Below are positions 1 through 7,684 of a DNA stretch of 64,000 nt, piece after piece (position 1 is the first letter of the stretch; each line of letters opens with the position of its first letter). A program made the position numbers and the translations under genes. The notes under the pieces are model-generated. The model did no database searches, was not told the origin of the DNA, and was given only the letters and a program-made list of their open reading frames with translations. This DNA comes from Lewinellaceae bacterium. GTDB taxonomy: Bacteria > Bacteroidota > Bacteroidia > Chitinophagales > Saprospiraceae. The DNA is taken from assembly GCA_020636375.1 (NCBI GenBank), contig JACJXZ010000006.1, positions 124,001-188,000 on the forward strand, given 5' to 3'.

Positions 1-840
1 GCGCCAGTGGACAGCACATCGGCGGGCAGCCAGGTTGTTGCCATTGACGCCTTTATCTTCGGCGGCATCCATTACGAAATGGACAGTGCGGAAATTGTCC
101 CTTCTGCGCCGGATGATCTGGCCAGCCGAGGCTTATCCTTCACCCACACCGACTCCAGCCTGCGAGGCGGCACCTGGAAATTCCTCAAACATTCGGAAAA
201 AGAAGCGGCCAGCGTTACCGCTATCCTTCAGGAGGCCGGCATCCCGGCTACCGCTTTTCAGGGATATGCTGCTACCGAAGAGATTTTTAAGCAGATGGGC
301 AGGCATGCTCCCTCGCCCCGCATCCTCCATGTGTCCACCCACGGGTATTTCTTCCCGGACCCGGTCTTGACTGGCAGTAAACAACCGGCAGCGGGCAGTG
401 AGCCGCCCTTCAAACTCTCGGAGCACCCCATGATCCGTTCCGGCCTCATCCTGGCCGGCGCCAATCACGCCTGGCAAACCGGCCGGCCTCTCGGCAACCG
501 CGAAGACGGCGTGCTCACCGCCTACGAGATCAGCCAGATGAACCTCAGGAATACCGAACTCGTCGTGCTCAGCGCCTGCGAGACGGGCCTGGGCGACATC
601 CGCGGCAATGAAGGGGTCTACGGCCTGCAACGCGCCTTCAGGATCGCCGGGGCCAAAAACCTGATCATGTCCCTGTGGCAAGTACCTGACTTTCAGTCCC
701 GGGAACTCATGACCGCCTTCTACCGCCAATGGCTGCTGAACAAACTGCCTATCCGCCGGGCGTTGCTGGCCGCACAGCAGGAAATGCGGGACAAGAGCTA
801 TGAGCCGTACTACTGGGCCGGCTGGGTGCTGGTGGAGTAG
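1..840 (+). CDS. CHAT-domain (caspase-like) protein, 5' end outside the window
   Basis: The reading frame is open from base 1, so this is the C-terminal part (279 residues) of a larger protein. It carries a CHAT domain, a caspase-fold cysteine peptidase. The catalytic His lies in STHGYFF (about residue 117) and the catalytic Cys in LSACETGLG (about residue 193), followed by the conserved GVYGLQRAF, SLWQVPD and PYYWAGWVLV blocks that close the domain. Bacterial CHAT domains usually follow TPR repeats in proteins over 800 residues, and act as regulated peptidases in signalling or defence. The TPR part would lie upstream of the window. Both catalytic residues are present, so activity is plausible; the substrate cannot be told. 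No neighbouring partner gene is visible on the right side. Confidence 0.85.
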   Translation, partial: APVDSTSAGSQVVAIDAFIFGGIHYEMDSAEIVPSAPDDLASRGLSFTHTDSSLRGGTWKFLKHSEKEAASVTAILQEAGIPATAFQGYAATEEIFKQMGRHAPSPRILHVSTHGYFFPDPVLTGSKQPAAGSEPPFKLSEHPMIRSGLILAGANHAWQTGRPLGNREDGVLTAYEISQMNLRNTELVVLSACETGLGDIRGNEGVYGLQRAFRIAGAKNLIMSLWQVPDFQSRELMTAFYRQWLLNKLPIRRALLAAQQEMRDKSYEPYYWAGWVLVE

Positions 841-875
841 GAACGGGTCGTGCAATAAGTATTTCAAAAAAATTT

Positions 876-1056
876 GTAACTATTTAGGTGGGCCTGATGC
901 CTTTGCCACGAAGACACCAAGACACCAAGTTTACCCGGCTGGCTAAACGGGATCGCACCAAGGCTTTGTGCAATCTTAGTGCCCGCCTGCTGTGCCAGCG
1001 GCCGGCAGGTTTTTGTGTCTTCGTGGCTAAAAAGCGGAGGACTGCTAAATAGTTAC
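876..1056. repeat. Palindromic dispersed repeat, family A, copy 1
   Basis: The ends are a perfect 12-bp inverted repeat (GTAACTATTTAG and CTAAATAGTTAC). Inside, CCACGAAGACACCAAG on the left is mirrored by GTGTCTTCGTGG on the right, so the element can fold into one long hairpin. A close copy lies at 46125-46300. It carries no gene. It resembles a MITE or a REP-type intergenic element. Confidence 0.75.
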
Positions 1057-1099
1057 AAAAATTTACCCTTCCCTGTTAAGATTTTCCCTCCTCGTGGAA

Positions 1100-1263
1100 C
1101 TAAGGAATGAAAAATAAATAACCAAGCCCAATTGCCGTTATCTTTTTCCGCCAGCCTTCGTTGCTCATCACTCACGTAGCTAGGCTATGCTCGTTCTTCG
1201 CGCCTTGACTGGCGAAAAAATATTTAGGCACTTGGACCAGCTTATTTAATTTTCATTCCTAAG
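1100..1263. repeat. Palindromic dispersed repeat, family B, copy 1
   Basis: Imperfect inverted ends (CTAAGGAATGAAAA and TTTTCATTCCTAAG) flank a core of form CGTTGC-N-CGTAGCT-N-GGCTATGC-N-GCGCC. The core recurs at 47455-47620 and, inverted, at 59363-59540. The right end is 8 bp from the start codon at 1272, so it forms the 5' leader of that gene. Together with the repeat at 876-1056 it fills the 431-bp gap; nothing else is visible there. Confidence 0.65.
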
Positions 1264-1271
1264 AGGAAAAC

Positions 1272-2399
1272 ATGAGGACCATGAGGATACCCTTTGCCAC
1301 CCTGCTCCTTTTTCTGGCCCTGCAGCCGGCCGCCCAGGAAGGCGCCTGGGATTACTTCGGCCCCGCAGCGAGCCTGAAGAGCCTGGCCGCCCGTGGCAAT
1401 ACCATCCTGGTGGGAACCGAAGGCGCCGGACTGGTGCGCTTTGACACCCTGGCAGGCCGCTCTTTTATCAGCACCGGCAATTCCGGCATCCCTTCCGACA
1501 CCGTCTTACAGCTTGCCATCGATACGGAAGAGAACTGGTGGATACACCATCCCGGAGGCATCAGCCGCTTCGACGGGGCCGGCTGGCAAAGCTGGCGCCT
1601 TGCCGAAACGGGCCTGCCTGCCGCCGCCGCCATCCGGGCCATGAAAACAGCCCCCGGCGGCAGTTTGTATGTGGCCACCGACAATGGCGCGGCCATTTTT
1701 CAGGACGGCGCTTGGTCGGCGCTGAACATGGCCAACTCCGGCCTGCCCGATAATACCATCCGCGACCTGGCCATTTCGCCGGAAGACGGCGCCCTCTGGG
1801 CATGCACCGTCGGCGGGCTGGCCCGCTACGACGGCCAGTCCTGGTCCCGCCTGACATCCGGAAATTCCGGCCTGCCTTCCAACGACACCTGGCGGATCAC
1901 TTTTGACCATGCCGGCGGCATGTATGTAGGTTACGCAGGGGCAACCCTCGCCGTTTTTCGCGACGGCGCCTGGGCGGAGCTGATACCACCCGCCGGAGAG
2001 GGATTCACAAACGATATTCCCTGGGGATTCAAGGTAGACAGCCGGAACAGGTTGTGGTTCGCTTTTGATATTGGAGCCGTAGGCTCCGGAAAATTTGGCG
2101 TCTACCGCTATGATCCTATGCTGGTGGGGGCGGAAGAAACGGCTTCGGCTCAGGCTGCTCTGACAGTTTACCCCAACCCTACGGCCGGAACCCTTGCCGT
2201 TCAACTGGAAACGGCGCAAAGCGGGAACGTGCAGTTGCGGCTCTGCAATATGCAGGGGCAAACCGTTTATTCTTCCGTTGTCCCGCAGGCGGACGGACAG
2301 CCAATACAAGTGGACCTGGGCCGCCTGCCCGCCTGCGTGTACTGGCTTTCGGCCATTCAGGGCGGGCGCTTGTACACCGCCCGGGTATTGAAGCTGTGA
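1272..2399 (+). CDS. Secreted propeller-repeat protein with T9SS sorting domain
   Basis: 375 residues. A signal peptide (about 1-21, ending in AAQ) is followed by short repeats of the two-component-regulator-propeller or ligand-binding type. The pattern is GLVRFD/GISRFD/GAAIFQDG/GLARYDG, alternating with 'NSGLPSDT'-like loops every 40-45 residues (about residues 30-275), which suggests a beta-propeller. From about residue 295 a T9SS type A C-terminal sorting domain begins (VYPNPTAG ... GGRLYTARVLKL). The product should cross the outer membrane by the type IX system and be released or anchored to the cell surface. No catalytic motif is seen and the ligand is unknown. The next gene starts 33 bp downstream on the same strand and encodes another T9SS propeller protein, so the two are probably co-transcribed. 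Two Met codons (residues 1 and 4) could serve as start. Confidence 0.8.
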   Translation: MRTMRIPFATLLLFLALQPAAQEGAWDYFGPAASLKSLAARGNTILVGTEGAGLVRFDTLAGRSFISTGNSGIPSDTVLQLAIDTEENWWIHHPGGISRFDGAGWQSWRLAETGLPAAAAIRAMKTAPGGSLYVATDNGAAIFQDGAWSALNMANSGLPDNTIRDLAISPEDGALWACTVGGLARYDGQSWSRLTSGNSGLPSNDTWRITFDHAGGMYVGYAGATLAVFRDGAWAELIPPAGEGFTNDIPWGFKVDSRNRLWFAFDIGAVGSGKFGVYRYDPMLVGAEETASAQAALTVYPNPTAGTLAVQLETAQSGNVQLRLCNMQGQTVYSSVVPQADGQPIQVDLGRLPACVYWLSAIQGGRLYTARVLKL

Positions 2400-2432
2400 T
2401 AAAGGAATTATACCAGGAAAAAATAATCAACC

Positions 2433-4223
2433 ATGAGAACACCCTTTACCTTAATGCTTTTCTCTCTTGCCTTTTTGTTGTCCGGCATCCCCTTGTCCGC
2501 TCTGCTGCCGGGAAACCCCGGGCATCAGGCAAACCCACAGATAACCGTCGCCGGAATACCCGCCGCGCCGGAGGCCTGCGCTGCGGAACAAATGCTGAAC
2601 GGAGGCCCGGCGCTGGCCTGGGCCACCTATTACGGCGGTTTGGATGGCGATTTTGGCCGGGCCATCGCTGCCGACAGCATGGGCAACGTCTATCTGGCGG
2701 GGGACACCGAAAGCGAAGATATTATGAATACCGGCGGCCACCAGAATACCTATGGTGGAGGAGACCGGGATGTTTTTCTGGTGAAATCAGACGCCTCCGG
2801 GGCGCGCTTGTGGTCCACCTATTACGGCGGCACAGGATGGGATTACGGCTATTCCCTGGCCATTGACCAGGAAGGCAACCTGTACCTGGCGGGCACGACC
2901 AACAGCAGCGGCAATATAGCCTCGGGCGGCCATCAGAACACCCATGGCGGCAGTAATGACGCCTTCCTGGTAAAGTTCGACGCAGCTGGCGTACGGCAAT
3001 GGGCAACTTACTACGGTGGTTCAGGTAGCGACTCTGGCACGGGCGTCGCCGTCGATAAGCAGGGCAACGTGTATCTGGCGGGACATACGCAGAGCACGGC
3101 AGGCATCGCCTCCGGCGGGCATCAGAATACACACGGGGGTACAAATGACGCTTTCCTGGCGAAATTCAACGCTTCCGGGACGCGCTTATGGGCTACTTAT
3201 TACGGCGGCTTCGGCTTTGAGGAAAATTCCTCGGTGGCTACGGATGGCGAAGGCAACGTTTTTCTGTCCGGAAGAGCCGAAGGTTTTGGCAACATCGCTT
3301 CCGGCGGGCATCAGAACAACTTTGGCGGCGGAACCTTCGACGCTTTTCTCGCCAAGTTCAACGCCGCTGGCGTACGGCAGTGGGCGACCTTCTACGGCGG
3401 CTCGAGAGACGACCTGGGCTTTTCGGTTGCAACGGATGGTTCCGGCAATGTGTACCTGGCAGGCATAACCGGCAGCGAAAACAACATAGCGGCAGCGGGG
3501 CATCAGATGTCCTATGGAGGGGTCGGTGATGCTTTCCTGGCCAAGTTCAACGCTGCCGGCGCCCGGCAATGGGGTACTTATTACGGTGGAACATCAGGGG
3601 AACAAAGCGGGCAGGTAGCCGTCGATGCAGAGGGCAATGTATATCTGGCCGGCACCACGGTCAGCACGGACAACATTGCCTTCGGCGGCTTTCAGGATGC
3701 CCTCCGCGGTTCAACTGACCTTTTCCTGGCCCGGTTCGACTCAGCCGGCGCCCGGCAATGGGGCACCTATTACGGCGCGGTGCCCGATGACCAGGCGCTG
3801 GCCGTTGCCGCCGGCCCGTCGGGCGACATCTATGTGTCGGGATATACCGAAAGCTTTTCCAACTTCGCCACGGGCGGCTTTCAGAACACCTACGGCGGTG
3901 GCGCCTGGGACGCTTTCCTGGTCAAAGTGGAGGGCGGCGCCATCAGCGGCAGCCCGGCGCTTACCCCCCTCGCCCCACAAATAAACACCTATCCCAACCC
4001 CGTGAAGGATGTCCTGCAGGTGGTGGTGGCCAACCCCTCGCTGTCCGCCTGCACCCTTCAGCTCCACAGCGTGGAGGGCAGGCTGCTGCGGGAGCAGGAG
4101 ATTCCGGCACCCGGCAGCGAATGGACAGCAGAACTAGGCATGCAGGGGCTGTCGGCGGGGATATACGTACTGACAGTGCGTAGTGCGGCGGGAAGTGCGG
4201 GCAGGAAGGTGATTAAGGAGTAG
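2433..4223 (+). CDS. SBBP beta-propeller repeat protein with T9SS sorting domain
   Basis: 596 residues with a signal peptide at about 1-24. Seven copies of a repeat of about 60 residues follow (about 60-505). Each begins with W(A/S/G)T(Y/F)YGG and continues GNVYLAGxT...GGxQNTxGG...DAFLxKF, the SBBP (seven-bladed propeller-like) family. A T9SS type A sorting domain closes the protein (INTYPNPVKDVL ... SAGRKVIKE). SBBP proteins are extracellular; their ligands are mostly unknown. The repeats are nearly identical to each other at the protein level, which suggests recent internal duplication. It lies 33 bp behind another T9SS cargo gene and probably shares its transcript. Confidence 0.85.
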   Translation: MRTPFTLMLFSLAFLLSGIPLSALLPGNPGHQANPQITVAGIPAAPEACAAEQMLNGGPALAWATYYGGLDGDFGRAIAADSMGNVYLAGDTESEDIMNTGGHQNTYGGGDRDVFLVKSDASGARLWSTYYGGTGWDYGYSLAIDQEGNLYLAGTTNSSGNIASGGHQNTHGGSNDAFLVKFDAAGVRQWATYYGGSGSDSGTGVAVDKQGNVYLAGHTQSTAGIASGGHQNTHGGTNDAFLAKFNASGTRLWATYYGGFGFEENSSVATDGEGNVFLSGRAEGFGNIASGGHQNNFGGGTFDAFLAKFNAAGVRQWATFYGGSRDDLGFSVATDGSGNVYLAGITGSENNIAAAGHQMSYGGVGDAFLAKFNAAGARQWGTYYGGTSGEQSGQVAVDAEGNVYLAGTTVSTDNIAFGGFQDALRGSTDLFLARFDSAGARQWGTYYGAVPDDQALAVAAGPSGDIYVSGYTESFSNFATGGFQNTYGGGAWDAFLVKVEGGAISGSPALTPLAPQINTYPNPVKDVLQVVVANPSLSACTLQLHSVEGRLLREQEIPAPGSEWTAELGMQGLSAGIYVLTVRSAAGSAGRKVIKE

Positions 4224-4368
4224 GGAAGGATGGTTTCACATGGTTGGCGGGATTTCCGCCGTTCTGCGAAGTCGTGAAAATCATGTAAGTTTGCGGAAAA
4301 CAAGCCCGCAATTGTACCGCCTGCGGGACAGCCTCCTCCTTTGCCATCCCCATTCCATCATCACCCAC

Positions 4369-6342
4369 TCACTCCAACCCCCCGATAAACCGCCGCCCGT
4401 ACACCACCTTATAATCCCCCTTCTCCAGGTCTCTGCCTGCCGGCTGGTAGCGGCCGCCCAGATGCCGGGAGAGGAACTGTTCGGCAATTGCCCAGAACGA
4501 CACCCAACTGCCGGGTTCCCGGTAGTCGTGCACTTCATCGGGGTAGTAGAAATAGATGACGTCTTTGCCGGCGGCGTTCAGCGCGTCGGCGAAGGCGTCG
4601 ACCTGCCGCTGGGGCACCCGGCCGTCCTTGCCGCCGGTGGTCAGCAGGATGGGGCTGCGGTATTCCCGGACGTGGTTGATGGGCGATTGTTCCTGCAATA
4701 AACGGACGTCTTCGGGCCGGCGCGGGTCGCCTACCCGGCTGCGCCACAGGGGGTTGTCGGTGAAGGGAATGCGCAGGAAGGCATCCATGTCGGTCGGCCC
4801 GTACATGGACATGCCGCAGGCGTAAAGCTCCGGCTCAAAAGCCAGGGCCGCCGCCGCCGCGTAACCGCCGTACGACCAGCCCCAGATCCCGGCCTTCCCT
4901 TCCCGGGCGATGCCCTGCCGGATGGCCCAGCGCGTGATGTCTACCTTGTCGTGGTGCATAGCCTGGCCCCATTGCTGGTCGCCCAGGTCGACGAACTGCC
5001 TGCCCAGGCCGCTGCTGCCGCGAAATTCGGTGTTGATCACGGCGTATCCCCGGTTGGCCAGCAGCTGGAAGTTGCGGTTGTGAAACCACTGGTTCCAGTG
5101 CACGACGCCCACCCAGGGGCCGCCGTGGACGTAAACGATGGCGGGCAGCGGTTCTTCCGGGATGCCGTCCCCGTCCTGGTCGGCACCAGGGGGCAGGTAC
5201 ACATGGACCGGCAGCTCGTAGCCGTCCCGGCTGACGACGCTGAAGGCTTTTCGGCTGGCCAGCGGGTAGCCGCCCAGGGCGGGATAGTCGTCGAACAGCC
5301 GGATGAGCTGCCGGCTGTCCCGGTCGAAGAAGTAATAAATGGTGGGGCCGCCGTCCAGCTTCCGGAGCAGCCAGCAGCGGCCGTCGGCGCTGGCCTCGGC
5401 GAAGCTGGCATGGCCCTGCAGCAGGCGGTCGGCGTAGTCGAAGTCGGCCCGGGCATCCGCATCCAGGAAGTGGCGGCGGGCGTCGGCAAATACGCTGAGC
5501 ACCATCTGAGGGCGGCCGTCCGGGCCCACCATGGCGCCAAAGGGCAGGATGTCGGCCTTGCCGTCGGCGACGAGCAGTTGGGTGTCGCCGCTCTGCACGT
5601 TTATGGACAGGAGCACCGACTTATCCCGGCCGGTATTGTCGGTGGCGTACACCACCTGTCCGTCGGCGCTGACGCTCACGACGTCCTGGAAACCGCCGAT
5701 GAACTGGCTTTCGTCGAACGGGAAGCGCAGCCGTTCCGTCCAGTCTTTATCATCGTAAGTATAAATGGAGTAGCCGTTGATGTCGTTGAGCAGGCGGGCG
5801 GCGCGCAGGCGCAGCTGCTGGTCGAAATAGAGCTTCTGGAAGTCCAGCGGCGGGCTTACTTTTTGATAGCTCCCGCTTTGCAGGTTGATGAGATAGATGC
5901 CGTTGAGGCGGCTGTCCTCTCCAACGATGGTAACAGCCGCCTCCCCGGGGCGTTGCCGGCTCAGGGCCTCGATGCGCAGTTGCTGGAAGGGGAAGACGGG
6001 GATTTGCCGCTTCTCCCGCCCGTCCGGGCCCATCCAGACCAGCTGTTTGCCGCTGCTTTGCACGACGGCCAGCACGCCGCCGGCGGGGTCCGGGTGCCAG
6101 TTCAGCAGGGCACCGTCGAAGGCCAGGCTTTGCTCCCTGCCCGGGCGGCGGGTTTCAACATAAAAAAGGCGCCCTTCCTGTACGCTGCGCCGCTGGAAGT
6201 ACACCCGCCTGCCGTCCGGCGAAAGCGTGATGGCATACTGGTCCTTCTCCTGAAAGAAACTGTCGCGGGGAATCAACGGGGCCTGAGCCGCCAGGCAAAC
6301 TTGAATGAAAGCAAAAAAAAGCAACAAAGTGTTTTTACGCAT
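4369..6342 (-). CDS. Secreted S9 (prolyl oligopeptidase family) serine peptidase
   Basis: 657 residues, typical of dipeptidyl/acylaminoacyl-type S9 peptidases. A signal peptide (about 1-19) precedes an N-terminal propeller-like part with DPP4/TolB-type strands (ITLSPDGRRVYFQ and others). The C-terminal alpha/beta-hydrolase domain (about 380-657) holds the complete triad: Ser490 in GWSYGG, Asp573 in GGKDGRVP and His605 in DEVHDY. The oxyanion region YVHGGPW is also intact. It should cleave oligopeptides in the periplasm or outside the cell. It is a single gene on the minus strand: the regulator behind its start (6483-7388) reads the same way but ends 140 bp upstream. Confidence 0.9.
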   Translation of the reverse strand: MRKNTLLLFFAFIQVCLAAQAPLIPRDSFFQEKDQYAITLSPDGRRVYFQRRSVQEGRLFYVETRRPGREQSLAFDGALLNWHPDPAGGVLAVVQSSGKQLVWMGPDGREKRQIPVFPFQQLRIEALSRQRPGEAAVTIVGEDSRLNGIYLINLQSGSYQKVSPPLDFQKLYFDQQLRLRAARLLNDINGYSIYTYDDKDWTERLRFPFDESQFIGGFQDVVSVSADGQVVYATDNTGRDKSVLLSINVQSGDTQLLVADGKADILPFGAMVGPDGRPQMVLSVFADARRHFLDADARADFDYADRLLQGHASFAEASADGRCWLLRKLDGGPTIYYFFDRDSRQLIRLFDDYPALGGYPLASRKAFSVVSRDGYELPVHVYLPPGADQDGDGIPEEPLPAIVYVHGGPWVGVVHWNQWFHNRNFQLLANRGYAVINTEFRGSSGLGRQFVDLGDQQWGQAMHHDKVDITRWAIRQGIAREGKAGIWGWSYGGYAAAAALAFEPELYACGMSMYGPTDMDAFLRIPFTDNPLWRSRVGDPRRPEDVRLLQEQSPINHVREYRSPILLTTGGKDGRVPQRQVDAFADALNAAGKDVIYFYYPDEVHDYREPGSWVSFWAIAEQFLSRHLGGRYQPAGRDLEKGDYKVVYGRRFIGGLE

Positions 6343-6433
6343 TTCCAGTAACTATTTACTACAAAGGGGGATCGTCAGACGGGTAGCCCCTCAAAGGCTA
6401 TATCAGATAGTCCGCATATGGCTAAAACAGGAA

Positions 6434-6473
6434 ACAATATAACAATATAGCACTATAACAATTGCAATATAAC
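6434..6473. repeat. Degenerate 8-bp tandem array (ACAATATA type)
   Basis: About five loose copies of an A/T-rich octamer starting ACAATATA. The array begins about 10 bp behind the stop codon of the AraC-type gene (read on the minus strand). It is the weakest of seven similar arrays in the window. Confidence 0.45.
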
Positions 6474-6482
6474 CATCCCCCC

Positions 6483-7388
6483 TCATCCCCCCATCTCCGC
6501 CCGCATTGCCGAAGGCGCCATCCCATAAACCTTTTTAAACGCCTTGGTAAACGAGCGGCGGTCTGAAAACCCCAGGCGGAAGGCGATGTCTTCCAGGGTA
6601 TGGCCCTCTCCCAGCAGGGCTTTGGAAGATTCCAGCCGCAGGTCCAGGACCTGGCGGTAAGGGGTGGTGCCGAAGGCCTCTTTATAGGTGCGCAGCAGGT
6701 GATATTTAGAAAGAGCGGCCTCCCGGGACAGTTCGTCCAGCTGAATGTCTTTGTGGAAATGCTCCAGGATGTACTGCCGGGCGACACACAGGCGGCGGTA
6801 GAGTTCTTCGCGGGTAGCGCGGCGCTTGGCCGTTATGCCCTGCAGTTGCTGTTCCACCTGCTGCTGGCTGCGCAGCAATTTCTCCGCCAGGGTATAATAA
6901 AAGGCCTCGAAATCGATGGGCTCGCCGGCAGCCAGCAGCGGCTTCATTACCGAGAGGAACTCCCCGAGTTCGTTTTCCCGGAGGTGGTATACTTTTTCCA
7001 GAAAAGTGGGCGCTTCGGCTTCGTACCGGAACGGAGCGTCGAGCAGGCTCTCCGCGCTCCTGCTGGCCAGGGCGGCGGCTTCCCGGATGACCGCGTCGCT
7101 CAGGTAGATGCAGAAAGCCTCTACCGGCGTATCGGACCGGAGGTGACAATCAAACGAACGATGCCGGTTGACGACCAGGAAACGGCCGGGCCTGACGGTG
7201 TGCTTTCGGCCATCGATGTAATAATGCTCTTCGCCGACATGGCCGAGCTTGATCGACAGGCCGGAATCCAGCACCTGTTTCTCGAAGTGGCAGAAACGGG
7301 AATGAATGACCACGTTGTCGAAGTTCAGTTCCTGGTGGCGCAACTGGTCCGACAGGCGTTGGACGCGCAAGGATGTGAATTTTGTCAT
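6483..7388 (-). CDS. AraC family transcriptional regulator
   Basis: 301 residues. The N-terminal half (about 1-180) looks like a cupin-type sensing domain; a beta-rich stretch runs HYYIDGRKHTVRPGRFLVVN. The C-terminal 100 residues are a standard double helix-turn-helix: IQLDELSREAALSKYHLLR is the first HTH, followed by TPYRQVLDLRLESSKALL and the second HTH HTLEDIAFRLGFSDRRSF, ending KKVYGMAPSAMR. It should bind DNA and control nearby or metabolic genes; the effector is unknown. The nearest candidates are the S9 peptidase downstream and the GH13 amylase upstream, both on the same strand. The signal for co-regulation is position only. Confidence 0.9.
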   Translation of the reverse strand: MTKFTSLRVQRLSDQLRHQELNFDNVVIHSRFCHFEKQVLDSGLSIKLGHVGEEHYYIDGRKHTVRPGRFLVVNRHRSFDCHLRSDTPVEAFCIYLSDAVIREAAALASRSAESLLDAPFRYEAEAPTFLEKVYHLRENELGEFLSVMKPLLAAGEPIDFEAFYYTLAEKLLRSQQQVEQQLQGITAKRRATREELYRRLCVARQYILEHFHKDIQLDELSREAALSKYHLLRTYKEAFGTTPYRQVLDLRLESSKALLGEGHTLEDIAFRLGFSDRRSFTKAFKKVYGMAPSAMRAEMGG

Positions 7389-7548
7389 AACGTCTAGTTT
7401 TCAAAAAACGGATAGCCCTTCCTCCGGAGAGGAAAGGAAGTACAGAAAACCAGACTGAAAAAGATGATGCTTGGCAAAAACCCGAAGATGGCCATTACAT
7501 CCCAAATGAAGAAAGGGAATCTATGAACAGGGCGTTTTTGTCGACGAG

Positions 7549-7680
7549 GTGGTGGTGGTTCGTTGTTCGTTGTTGGTTGATCGTTGTCTGTTTGGGAAAC
7601 CGATGGCCCTGCCAGCCCGGCCGGAGGTTCCCCAAACAAACAACAAACAACAGACAACGAACAACGAACAACAGAAAACC
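7549..7680. repeat. Heptamer tandem array folded as inverted repeat
   Basis: GTTCGTT-type heptamers on the left (about 7557-7600) are mirrored by AACGAAC/AACAAAC units on the right (about 7636-7676), with a GC-rich loop between. It sits just behind the stop codon of the GH13 gene (minus strand) and occupies most of the 296-bp gap. Confidence 0.6.
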
Positions 7681-7684
7681 TCCC